DNA of 64,000 nt from Akebia trifoliata (lineage: Eukaryota > Streptophyta > Magnoliopsida > Ranunculales > Lardizabalaceae), in contig CM030711.1 of NCBI GenBank assembly GCA_017979445.1, positions 10,323,221 through 10,387,220 on the forward strand, written 5' to 3'. A model generated the notes under the pieces. It had not been told where the DNA came from, ran no database searches, and saw only the letters and a program-made list of their open reading frames with translations. The first letter of the stretch is position 1. Each line of letters begins with the position of its first letter. Below are positions 34,487 through 45,200 of this stretch, piece after piece. Made by a program: the position numbers and the translations under genes.

Positions 34487-35113
34487 GATGTATTTCAAGA
34501 TTGTCATAAGTGGATAATCTATGTGAATCAGGAGAAATAACTTGAGAACTATTTCTGATTCTCCATGATTTTGATTCCTAATTAAGAGAAAATCAGGTCA
34601 ACAATTCGAACCAAACTATGCATCGGATTCTAGAATTCAATTATAAGCTTCTTAGAGAAGTTAGGCATACACTTAAAGGAGATACCTGTTGTAAATAAAT
34701 TATAATTGAAAATTTATTAGTCGACTTATGATTTGTTCAAAGTGGCAATTTAAATTGATACATTTGGTAGGCAGTGAGTTGTATTCTAGAGGTAGCATTT
34801 TATAGAGAGAAGTTCATTCCCTGCCATTTGAAGCCAGTGGAAAGGCAATCTAGGATCTTCAAAGACAAAGTGACTCGTGAAGGCATATAAGAAAATCAAA
34901 ATTTTCATGATGCCCTAAGAATTTATAAGAATTTATTGTTGATTGTTTAACAGAAAAACGGATTTGAAATGGTTTTCTTATGTTTAAAATAGAAATCTGT
35001 GCTTAAAACTACTGACGATGAGTTCTTTTGCAAAGTACTTGCATAATGCAATATAAAAGTTAATACAAATTTATCCTTTTTTGCAAATTAATTTCGGTTA
35101 CACAACATTGCAG
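32113..35113. other. Intergenic, repeats only
   Basis: Contains a dispersed segment near 32140-32280 (GACTCGGTCTCGTTCATGGA) that recurs at 44585-44820 and 47100-47340, and a low-complexity AAGATCATC/GATCTTGATC stretch (33330-33500). It also has an inverted pair GCCCCCTAACG / CAGGGGGCGTCAC (33600-33750). A short open stretch near 34786-34880 (YREKFIPCHLKPVERQS) was not recognised. Confidence 0.5.
34441..34488. repeat. (TAA)n microsatellite
   Basis: A run of about 16 ATA/TAA triplets. Confidence 0.95.
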
Positions 35114-35207
35114 ATTTGGAAGACAGACTGTGTCAGGACTGATTAAGGATGGAATGAGTGCTGTTTCACAATATTATTTGAATAATTTTGATGAAGGCAT
35201 TCGCCAG
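35114..35207 (+). pseudogene. SAC-domain phosphoinositide phosphatase exon fragment
   Basis: A 94-bp exon after TTGCAG reads FGRQTVSGLIKDGMSAVSQY and then YLNNFDEGIRQ. This is the conserved stretch of SAC1-type phosphatases (RQT-GLI-DG--AL-RYYLNNF-DG--Q) downstream of the catalytic CX5R site. The donor is GCAAGA, a non-canonical GC-AG form. No stop lies in the exon, but the rest of the gene, including the catalytic cysteine region, is not present. Confidence 0.83.
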
Positions 35208-35491
35208 GCAAGATCCCTAGTCTCTCCTACTTTATGATACCCAGATACCTGTATATGATTAAAATAATAGGTATCAGTAGAATACATTACTGATACAGCT
35301 ATGGTGCTTCCAGAATTTTATTTAGAACAATAATCACATAAAATAATATATTAATACATATATCACTCCTTTTTGTTTAATTTCCTTTTATTCTCTCTTT
35401 TGGCTACATACTTTCTACTTGACCTGCTTTATTAAAATAATGATTGATGAGTTTTCCATTCCCTTTGATCTAGTTTTTACCCTTTAGCATC

Positions 35492-35630
35492 CTCTTTATT
35501 TATTTATTTTTTTCACTAGGCAAGCAAGGGGTTTTAGTGGTCAATGGTGAAGGTGGGTTCAACAAGGTTTGAACCTAGGTCGTGCGATGAACACTCCACA
35601 CGTCTTACCAACTTAGCTAAGTTGGCACCC
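35492..35630 (-). mobile_element. tRNA-derived SINE (minus strand)
   Basis: On the minus strand from 35630 there is an A-box-like TTAGCTAAGTTGGTAAGACG and a B-box GGTTCAAACC. The sequence ends in an A/T tail (AAAAAAATAAATAAATAAA). No clear target duplication was seen. It sits between the SAC and U2AF65 fragments. Confidence 0.7.
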
Positions 35631-35684
35631 TTTAAAAAAAATTGGTTCTTTGATTTTTGATCCATCTATGTACACACTTTTCAG

Positions 35685-35773
35685 GATCCAGCAGTTACTA
35701 ACATTGCTTGTGCTGCTCTTAAAGGTCTGAAAATGGGTGATAAAACTCTAACTATCAGCCGTAGCACTGCCAG
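35685..35773 (+). pseudogene. U2AF65 splicing factor exon fragment
   Basis: An 89-bp exon between TTTTCAG and the donor GTTGGT reads DPAVTNIACAALKGLKMGDK and then TLTISRSTA. Plant U2AF large subunit has YQDPAVTDIACAALNGLKMGDKTLTVRRA at the end of RRM2. The intact protein binds the 3' splice-site polypyrimidine tract. Only this exon is present. It is intact and splice-competent, on the same strand as its neighbours. Confidence 0.87.
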
Positions 35774-35961
35774 GTTGGTGTTATTTAATTAGGAGAGCAT
35801 GACAAAACTGAAAATTTAACCATTTCACTTTTTTGAGCTCTAAATGTCTTGGAACTCTTTTTTATTATATAAGCTTCGATGTTTGATGTGTGGCACTCAA
35901 TTGTTGATGCCTTGTTCTGTTAGAAAGTTACTAAAAACTTTGTTCTTATCTTCTACTTCAG

Positions 35962-36793
35962 CATGGACATGTTGGATTTATGTTGACTTGTTACGATGCC
36001 GAGCTTAGCTATGATAGCCGCATGGACACTTTTCATGCAAGGTATCACGCTCTATAGCTTTCTTCAAACTTGAGTCCCAACAACTTCAAGTGACCAATGT
36101 TGTTCTGCTTTAACATGAGTTACGAATTTGACACTGTTTTCTTGTTTATTAACTCATTTATAAAGGCATTATTACCTTTTTTGTGGTCTATTAGTGAGAC
36201 TTTGAACCTTTATTGATCTTCGGGTGGTTTTTCTGGCCATTGAGGAATTTATAACTGTTCGATGCAACTCCCTTTCTTTCCCAAGAAGGTAATATCTTGC
36301 TGGTTTACACTAGACTATGATGAAACGATCCGCAGACAAACTTATGTTTCAAGAGGAAACTTGTTAGTGTAAAGCGGACGGTTTTTTCTTGACTAATTTC
36401 TTTTAGCGATTACTTTTTTATGATCTTAACTGGGCGCCGAAACAGTCTCATTTTCAATCTTTGATCAGACTAGAAAAATATTTTTATTTTGCAAGGTATT
36501 GTTTGTAACCTATTTAAGCAAGGTATTGTTTGTAACCATTGACACGGCTTAGATGCACCATTCAATGGTTATCCCAAGGTGATCTAGTTGGCCAAATTTT
36601 GACCTGGTAGAGGAAAATCTGATGTATGTCGTTTTTGTATTTTCCACTTATATATGTACTTTGCATAATAGGCCATCATGGGGTAACTTATATTTTCACT
36701 TTTAAAATCTAGCTTGCAACCATCATGGGGTCGGTTAATTTCTTTTGTTACTGATACAGGTACCATTTATTTGGAGAAATGTGGGGAATCAAG
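35962..36793 (+). pseudogene. Two linked exons of an unidentified gene
   Basis: The first exon, 35962-36041, reads [20 protein letters not shown] and then MDTFHA. The second, 36760-36793, reads YHLFGEMWGIK. Both have good splice borders and compatible phase: AG at the end of the first exon joins G at the start of the second to give Arg. That strongly suggests real exons of one gene. I do not recognise the family. Confidence 0.6.
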
Positions 36794-36854
36794 GTTAGAG
36801 GAAGTTGGTGGCTGCAAACTGAGTGGGCATTGGCAAAATGGCTAACAAACGTCG

Positions 36855-37468
36855 TTTGACATAGTACATATTGCATCCACAAATATAAGAGACAGTTGCT
36901 GAATATTCTGGGTGCAATTTATATGTATAAGAAGTTAAAGGTATGAAAGACTTCCCAACAATCTAATTGCAAAAAATTGCTTTGTTTTTATCTAAATATT
37001 TTGGAGTTTAGATGAAAGTTATCATTTATAAATGAAAATTCACAATATGTAAAACACATTTAAAAGGTGGGAGTTTATCATTTAATGAGTCTCATCTAAG
37101 ATATTTTATTGATAAAAAGTTCACTCTGATTACATGATCAAAGTCATCTAATCCATGGAGTGTTTTTCCTTGGACCATTTAATGAAGGTTTTGTATTTGC
37201 ATTTGTTAAATTATATTTCTACTCTTGGTTTTAGAAGATAAATTTTTCATTTAACGTGTTTTTGGTTGGCTATAAACACAATGCTATTCTTGCAACTGAT
37301 CTTTCTTAGGAAATGAGCTCAAAGGAACGTGCAAAAACTATTCGACGCACCATCATGATTGAAGGAAAAGCATTTGCAACATGTACAAACGCTAAAAGGA
37401 TAATCAAGTTGGTGAATGATGTTGGTGGTGTTGTCAACAGTGATCCCGAGGTCAATAATTATTTGAAG
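36855..37468 (+). pseudogene. Cytosolic alpha-glucan phosphorylase fragment (two exons)
   Basis: The first piece (to the donor GTATGA at 36941) reads CIHKYKRQLLNILGAIYMYK and then KLK. One base is missing just before it, in the FDIQVKR region. The second exon, 37310-37468, 53 open codons between TTTCTTAG and GTACAA, reads EMSSKERAKT, then IMIEGKAFATCTNAKRIIKL, then VNDVGGVVNSDPEVNNYLK. This matches cytosolic glucan phosphorylase (PHS2 type), which releases glucose-1-phosphate from glucans. The next conserved exon (VFVPNYNV...) is absent. Confidence 0.9.
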
Positions 37469-38110
37469 GTACAAACTTTTCATATTTTCTTTTTTATAAG
37501 TTTTATTCATATTGAGTCTTCAAACATCACAATTTTTATTATTTGGCTTCATGGGAGCAACTTGATTTGTAACCAATCTATAGTTGGTTTTAGTCATCTT
37601 CTGCACCTTTACCATCAATGTCAAAATTTGTATTTTCCTTCAATTGATATCTTGGAAATTTGACAAAGTATATTTGTGTACGTGCATACCCTAACAAGCA
37701 ACAAATGTACTCACCTGGTTTTCTGATTTGTTATGAAATATTTTCATCAATTTTGAGCACAGTTGATAGTGGTAAATTCAATAGTGACTAGACAATCGTC
37801 CAGTACGTAAAAGAAATCTAGAACATAGAGGAGTGCGTTTAAGAGGACACGATAAAGCGGAGAGAGTCAAAAGAGATGAAAGGCATCACGACCATTTGCT
37901 TCTAATTGTGTTTTATTTTTAAGCAATTATGTGACTCAATTTCATTTGTTAGTACCCAATTACTTTTATTAGAGTTTGTTTAGTAATGAAATTTCAATAT
38001 ATAATATGAATTTTGAGTTGTTTAATTTAATTTGGAGTTTGTTTTATGATTTCTCTTTTGTTTTTTATTTTGTTTATTGTGATTGGTGAATTAGAGGACT
38101 GTGTTATTAT
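37469..38110. other. Intergenic, no gene recognised
   Basis: AT-rich continuation of the intron after the phosphorylase exon. No further exon was recognised. Confidence 0.5.
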
Positions 38111-38323
38111 TTGTTAAATCTCCAAATTTGACGGTCATACCCTATGGATTTTTTTTTGTGTTTTTTTAAGCCCATTCTCCAATAATTTGATAGTTTAGGA
38201 CGGTAAAAAAAAAAATTCTACAAGAGAATATTTGATGGGCATATTTGACGGGAGGGTCCATCAAATTTCTCAAAATTTGACGGGTTAAGACCATCATATA
38301 TGGGCTTTTTTCACATAGTGTGC
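38110..38323. mobile_element. Truncated CACTA MITE
   Basis: The right terminus TTTTTTCACATAGTG and the internal GACGGG / GACCATCA motifs match the complete MITEs at 42594 and 43258. The left CACTACGTG end is missing. It abuts the epoxide hydrolase flank duplicate. Confidence 0.75.
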
Positions 38324-38893
38324 CCCCTATTTGAAGGAAATGGAATCTTTAGTGAAGATGATGGTGCAAAGATGACATTAAATGTGCGTTGTTAGTGTTT
38401 GATTATTTTCCACCTAATTAACAAATTTAACTAGGGTTCAACTACGTTCAACCAATTTCATAAAAGACTCATTTGAAGAAGCACAGCTTTCAACCAAAGT
38501 GCTTTTGTAGAACTCTACGTAAGAATTGCATTTAAGAAATTGGGGGAAGGCATCTTTTGGGACTAAAAAGCATTTCTTGAAGTTGTTGGGCATTTGATAG
38601 AGACAGTTTCATTATATGCTATATATTATGTTTGAATACGCATAATCCTTACTATTATAATATGGAAAGGCCCTTGCCTTTCTCTGCTATGTGCATACTT
38701 CCTATGCTCTATCGCCTCCATCTTCCTCTCTCTCCCAACTCTAAATCTACTAATTTGAACTTGAAACAAGTTTTATATAAAAATAGTTGGGTCGTTCAAA
38801 TAATAAAGTTGAGATGACAAGTTCAAGAAAGCAAAAACAATAATATTTTTTCAGACAATTGGTCTGCGCCAGTAACTTATATTAATATATGGT
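38324..38893 (-). repeat. Epoxide hydrolase flank duplicate (relic 2)
   Basis: Aligns with 9110-9700, including GGGGGAAGGCATCTTTTGGG and TGTTTGAATACGCATAATC. In EH1 the next homologous sequence follows directly. Here it is displaced to about 41836 by a 2.9-kb block of transposable elements. Confidence 0.87.
38671..38721 (-). pseudogene. Decayed epoxide hydrolase exon 1 start (relic 2)
   Basis: The ATG at 38721 is followed by MEAIEHRK-like codons and then a recognisable scrap of the MHIAEKG segment after an internal deletion. It is the counterpart of the relic at 9441-9511, downstream of EH2. Confidence 0.8.
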
Positions 38894-38916
38894 ACGTTTT
38901 TTTTACTTTTAGATCT

Positions 38917-39486
38917 AGAGTGTTGATAATTTGACATACTTTTGGCACACGCACCTGACACACCCTAACGGGGAAGTACATAACTTATTAAAAAAAAAAG
39001 AGAATTTTTCTCTCTTGCACATAGTGAAAAAAAGAAGAAGAAACTTTCAGATCTAATCACCTTGTGACATTCAAAATCATGATCCAATGAAATGGGATTG
39101 TAGAGGATAAAATTATATGAACTTTTTTTATTAAAATAGAAAAGTTAGCTTTCACTGTTGAATTTTACTTTTAAATTTGGGTGCTTGGTAGCCATCCATT
39201 TTAAACACTTTGAATCAAACTCGAAAAATACTTGTTTTAAATTTATTTTTTTAATATGAATATTTTCATGAAATCTAGATGGTTGTGGTGTTGGATTGTC
39301 AATTTGATAATTAATGTGAGCTCAATGATCCATTTTAAGATTTGAAATCTAAAAAACTAAATATATGGGCAGAGAATGGGCAAGAGAGAGAAACTTTCTC
39401 TTTTTTTTTTCCTTTTAAATAAGATATGTGCTTCCAAGTCGCGTCAGGTGCGTTCGCTAAAAGTACATCAAATTATTAGCACTCTT
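38917..39486. mobile_element. Foldback element, about 570 bp
   Basis: The left arm GAGTGTTGATAATTTGACAT with GCACCTGAC pairs with the right arm CGTCAGGTGCGTTCG and the following CATCAAATTATTAGCACTC. The same family occurs at 46521-47037 and in part at 6920-7130 and 58.4-58.8 kb. Non-coding. Confidence 0.75.
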
Positions 39487-39721
39487 ACTTTTATAATGAG
39501 AGGAGGCGGAGTAAATGTGGTTGGACACCAAAAGTTGGATTTAAAAAATGCCCACACCTGAACATTTAATTAACTTAATACCATTAAGATCATCTTAGTC
39601 AAAAATAAAGAAAATTTTAATGCCAAGTCGCTAAAATCATGTTTTACAAAAATATCATTTGTACTATATAATCTTCAAAATCACTTTCAATTAATATTTT
39701 AAATTACAAATAAACCCTATA

Positions 39722-40833
39722 CACTACGTGAAAATTGGAAAATTCGATAGAAAAAATTGACGGGCCATGGCCCACAGATTTTAGAAATTGAATTTTGACG
39801 ATTTATGACCGTCGAAATTCTTGATGTTCCCAGATTTGACAGCTTAGCGCTGTCGAATTTCTCTAATCCTTCATTAATTTGATAGTTTCAGTCCGTCAAA
39901 AAAAGAAATTTGACTGTAGACATCAAAATTTTAAAGAGGCCCTCATAAATTTTATAAGTCAAAATAAAGTCCTTAACCTCACAGTTAGGCCCACAAGTCT
40001 AAATTGGGGATTTATTAATCGGGACGGGCTTCATATGTTTGGGTTTGGGTTTTCGTAGATAAAGTCCATGATCTAAACTAAATCAAGTGATCCACTCATT
40101 AAGTATTGGGCTTTATATCCAAATAAATGAGTTTAGCCCAATAACAATCCGTAAAATCCTTAAATGGAATTTGGACAAATTTAGCCTCTTACACAAATCA
40201 ATTAAACTTCTTTAAGTTGGGGGTATAATTGGAAAGCTAAATTACCTTTAAGTCTATAAATACAAGAGCTTCTCTTATTGAGAAGAGAGGGGGATCACTT
40301 TCTCTCAGAAGATAGAAGCTCTCCCTCTAGAGAAGAAGAAGCTCTTAAGCCCTCCTCCAAAGACGAAGCAAAAGTTTTTCAGAAATCCGGACTCTGACTA
40401 AAGAGAAGATCAAACATAAAGCCCTTCTCCGGAAGTCAAGAAAATCTTTTCAATCGATAATGCGCCAAGCCCGGAGAGAAGAAAATCTATAGAAGCCTCT
40501 ACAGAAGATCAAACACAAAACAAAGTCAACGTCAAAGCATCCTTCTCAACCGATAAAGCGCGAAGCCCGAAGAGAAGAAAAGCTACATACATCGTCACTA
40601 TTTTTTGTACTTGACTATTAATCAGAGGAAACATTGAGATCTGTATCCACTTTTCATCAAAAATCAATAAAATCATTTACGATCTTATTTCACGAATCTC
40701 GAGGTAGATCCGTTGAAATTTATTGTCGACATTGACAATGAAAAATTTGACACCAATTCGACCTCTTGGTCTGTCGAATTTTATGAAATTTGATGGCCCA
40801 AGGCCATCAAATTTGGTCATTTTTCACATTGTG
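39722..40833. mobile_element. CACTA MITE interrupted by a solo LTR
   Basis: Left end CACTACGTGAAAATTGG and right end TTTTTCACATTGTG match the MITEs at 42594 and 43258. The interior is split by the solo LTR at 39915-40731. Without it the MITE would be about 290 bp. The outer 3-bp flanks (ATA / CTA) do not match. Confidence 0.85.
39915..40731 (+). mobile_element. Solo LTR (817 bp) nested in a CACTA MITE
   Basis: Begins TGTAGACATC, ends TTGTCGACA, and is flanked by TTGAC on both sides (39910-39914 and 40732-40736). A TATA box, CTATAAATACAAGAG, near 40254 fits an LTR promoter on the plus strand. The neighbouring complete MITEs show the empty state of the host sequence. It is a different family from the 1988-bp solo LTR. 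Confidence 0.9.
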
Positions 40834-40879
40834 CTAGATACATATGTGTTCACACGTGCCACCTTCTAATAACATAATA

Positions 40880-41840
40880 TTAATAATATAGGGGAAATTA
40901 TTTGAAGGACTCTAGCGGAGGAATTTCTTTCTAAACAGTCCCTAAATTTTGGGAGGTAGCTTAATAGTCCACTTAGTAAATTTTTCTTTCTTAATGGTCC
41001 CTCAACCAATCTCATTTTATAATATTTTTGAAATACCCAAAGTACCATTTTCTTATCTTCTTCACATACTTTGGTCTTCCAACGACGATTAAGATCAATT
41101 CTGACGATTTTTCGTTGTGAATGATGAATGGAGAATGATATATTTCTAATTTTGAATATTTAGATGTATTTTTTGATTTATTTTAATGATTTATAACAAA
41201 AAAAACTAAAGAATGAAGTTGAAATTCTAAATTTTTTGAAGATTTCATTGTAACTTTTGATCCAATCGTCTATTTCACAACTATAATATCTCCAAATTAG
41301 GTATTGCCAGAAGAACTATCCACTATCGTAGTAAAAAAAATGGTAAGGAAAAATGAAAAAATCTAGATCACATTTACAGTGTCGAGTTCACCACTTTTTA
41401 TTGTTGAGTTCGACATTTTTTAAAAATTGTCGAATTCAACAATAAAAAATATCGAGCTCGGCAATAAAATGAGGTGAACTCGACACTAAATAAATTTTTT
41501 GGAATATATCTCAACTTCATTCTTCATTTTTTATTATTATTAATTATCGAAAAAAAAAAAATACATCTAAATGTTCAAATTTAGAAATATATCATCATTC
41601 ATGATAAAAAAAAGTCATTGGAAATGATTGCAATACCTGTTGAAAAACGTAAGTATGTGAAAGAAGATGAGAAAAAGGATGGCTTGGGTATTTCAAAAAC
41701 GTTATAATGTGAAATGAGGTTAAGGGACGATTAAGAAATAAAAAGTTTACTAAATGGAATATCAAGCTATCACCCAAAACTTAGGGATTATTGAGAAAGA
41801 AACCCCTCTGCTAGGGTCCTCAAAATAAATTTCTCAATAA
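40880..41840. mobile_element. Large foldback element, about 950 bp
   Basis: The left arm includes CTAAACAGTCCCTAAATTTT and CTTAATGGTCCCTCAACC. The right arm carries the inverse (AGGTTAAGGGACGATTAAG, then AACTTAGGGATTATTGAG). Arms are about 200 bp with AT-rich loop sequence. Half copies occur at 11860-12030 and 14285-14400. Confidence 0.75.
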
Positions 41841-42202
41841 TATATGTATGAAGAGTGTGACGGCTAAAATATGAAATGTGACATTTTCTTAATTGTCACT
41901 AAACTGAAGATTGTCACAAATTTGAATAAGAAATGATACACGCATAGATGCATAGAGCAAGAGAAATGCAAAACAGGTCACATAATTGCACTAAACATGA
42001 AAAACAGGAGGATCCATGGCTGAATATTCTTTTGCAACCTACAATCAAACTTATCATGTATTAAGGTGACAACAATCTTAAGGGAAGTAACCGAAACACT
42101 GCTGGTAGAAGAGATGAACACTCTGAGACTTGATAATAAGGGGGATTGTAAATGTCCCAATAGGACTATAGTGATGCTGCCTGAATGGACAAACGACGAA
42201 GA

Positions 42203-45200
42203 TCAAAACTTCTTGATGAAGTTGTAAATATGCGCGCTGATTTCATCCGCCTTTTCTAGCTGGATGAAGTGAGCAACTCCTTCCATTACAACTACTTCCT
42301 TCAGGAATGGCACGTCTTTCTTGAATCCATCTCCATTTACATATTCTTTCATACCCGGGATACCATACACCAGGTCCAAGTCCCCTACAATGAACTTAGT
42401 TGGTACTTTTACTTGTGCCCCGGTCCATGGTGCTATGAGCTCCCAAGTTCTGCCAAAAAAAAAAAATTGCTATTCAAGTCGAGCTTATCAGTCAGCAACA
42501 AATTCTCTAAAATGAAAGGAATAGTGCATAAAATAGAAATTGGATCTAGATTAAGCTTAGAACAATTACATCAATAATATTATCACTACGTGAAAACTGA
42601 AAAATTCCACAAAAAAACATTGACGGGCCAAGGCGATATTTTAGAAATTGAATTTTGACGGTCTAAGACCGTCAAAATTCTTGATGTTCCGAGATTTAAC
42701 GGCTTAGAATTGTCGAATTTCTCCCATCCTTCATTAATTTGATAGTTTCAACCCGTCGGAAACAAAAATTTGACGCCAATTCGACTACTTTGTCCATCGA
42801 ATTTTATGAAATTTGATGGCCCAAGGCAGTCAAATATGGGTTTTTTCACATAGTGTATATTACAAGAAACAGCAAGATTTTGATTTATTCTTGGTTTTTT
42901 TTTTGTTATGAAAAATATGGTGCAAAGGATGATCTAAAGAATAAAATAAAAACGAAAGGAAAAATAGAGCAATCACATGAATTTAACGTGGTTCGGCGGT
43001 GTGCCTACATTCACAAGAGTGAGGAGCTCAATTTATATTATATATTAAATTAGGGTTACATCATATGAATTTATAGTAAACCCTAGCCGTACAATAGGTA
43101 TTAAAAAATTTCAATAATACCCCTGTACTGTACCGCAGGGGCGTTGCCCCCCGCACCCCCAACCTATTTCATTCAGTTCATTATGCGTTCCTCGCTCCGC
43201 TCGAAACGCTATACTCCCTTCTCTCCACTCCGACATCTGTCTACTTTCTCTATATATCACTACGTGAAAACTGAAAAATTCTACATAAAAAATTAACGGG
43301 CCAAGGCCTACGAATTTTAGATACTGAATTTTGACGGTTCAGGACCATCAAAATTCTAAATATTCCCAAGTCTAACTGCTTAGAGCTGTCGAATTTCTCC
43401 AATCCTTTGACAGTTTCAACTCGTCAAAAAAAAAAATTTGATAATGAAAAATTCGACGCCAATTCGACCCCTTTGTCTGTCAAATTTTATGAAATTTGAC
43501 GGCCCAAGGCCATCAAATTTAGGCTTTGTTTCACATTGTGTATGTATTCCACTCAATATGAGCCACATACTACAACAGTACTCCACACTCAATCTCTCAC
43601 CAACTCCCACAATTTGGCTACCCGACTTGAATAATGAATTAAAGATCACTACCCACAATATACACATTTATAATGAGTAAGACTAGGATTAACTAAGATA
43701 CTAAGATTCAAATTATAAGTAAAGTAGAAGTCTAAGCATAGTGGCTGGTAGTAGAACTAGAAAATCACTTCGACAAGAAATCCAATTGTAATATAATAAG
43801 AGTGCTGATTTTTGAACTCAACCTGACAGGAGGACTCAAAACTCACTAATGTGCATGAGCAAAGAACCATAGATTCTTTCCCTCGGGATACACAACCGAC
43901 ATGACTGACCTGCCACTGTAGTTGTGCATCCTGAGGTTACAATTGTGTATCCCAAGCAAAAGAATATATGGGTCTTTGCGCATGACATGTTGATGAGTTT
44001 TGAGCCCGACTGTCAAGTTGAGTTCAAAAATCATTAGTCATATAATAATGAGAGTTAGGATCCACAACTATGTCTCATTCCCATAATAAGGTTTAGGTGT
44101 CTGCATGACACATTTTTGTTGGAATTTAGAACACCAATGGCTCTTAACCAAGTCTGTGGCTCAATGTGTTTGAACTCCAATAAAAATGTGCCATGTAGAT
44201 ACCTAATGGTGTCATAGGAATTATGAATGGGAAACTGTTTTGGATCGCAACTCTAATAATAATAAAGTAGGGATCCAGTCAAGCGTCCCATTCCTAACTA
44301 AGGTCAAGAGGCACCTCATTTTATGCCACATCATTTTTCGGGACCCACTGACTGTATGGATATGTGGTTCATCCCTTGGTGAACCTATGTACCGAAAATC
44401 GAAGTGTTTGAGAACTTGTATCCACTAGATATAAATTCTTGAAAAAGAATTTAAATCCAAAGATTATAATTCATTCTTAAGACAATGGATCCACGTTACC
44501 AATCAAACTGATCTTTTGGGTGTAGATTTACCAAGGGATGGACCACATATCCATACGGTTAGTGGGTATGGGAGACCTAACTAGATCATGGTTTTAAAAC
44601 TTGGTTTCGCATCTCATCTCATCCATGCCAGATACTGAGTCATCTCGGAAGAGTTTCCGATACGTCTGAGACATCGCGTTCAACAATGAGAAAAATGAAC
44701 GTGGGGCTTTAAATCTGGTCCAATACATTGACTTGTCTGTCCATCTCGTCCATGCCTGATACTGAGATGACTCAGGCGATAAGTCTTGGTCTCGGACGAG
44801 TTTTGAAACCATGGACTGAATCCCTACTCATAATAATAACCCATTCCCACTGTACAACATTTTTTTTTCCTTAAAATAAGGATTTAAGCCAAACTTTGGA
44901 GCAAACATACATGTCGAGAGCTCGGTAGTAATTTAATCCTCCAGTGAAGCCGTTTTGTTCAAAGTTGCCAGCGAAATAAGCAATGTCTTCTTCAGACAAC
45001 CAAGAAGGCAAGGGAATTGGAGTAATGAGTACTCCAAGTCCTGTTTCTTTGGGTATCATGAGTGGACTTGGATCACGTATAGTTAGAAATTTCTTAATTA
45101 CTGTTGCAGCACCAACACGAGCGAACTCCGCTTCCATCTCACCAGGCTCCTACAACAACAGATTTAAGCAAAATATACTTAGTTATCATGAGCTAAGTAT

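Larger units (their letters stand above)
35114..37468 (+). mobile_element. Probable captured-gene array (SAC, U2AF65, unknown, phosphorylase)
   Basis: Exon fragments of at least three unrelated genes, plus one unidentified, stand in a row on the plus strand over 2.4 kb. Introns and splice sites are kept. This is the hallmark of multi-gene capture by Helitrons or Pack-type DNA transposons. I could not define termini: neither a CTRR end with hairpin nor a CACTA terminus was found close by. The mobile-element call rests on the arrangement only. Confidence 0.6.

Noticed and set aside
37469..37663. Extension of the phosphorylase reading frame past 37468
   Set aside because: Similarity to phosphorylase stops exactly at a GTACAA donor; what follows is intron.
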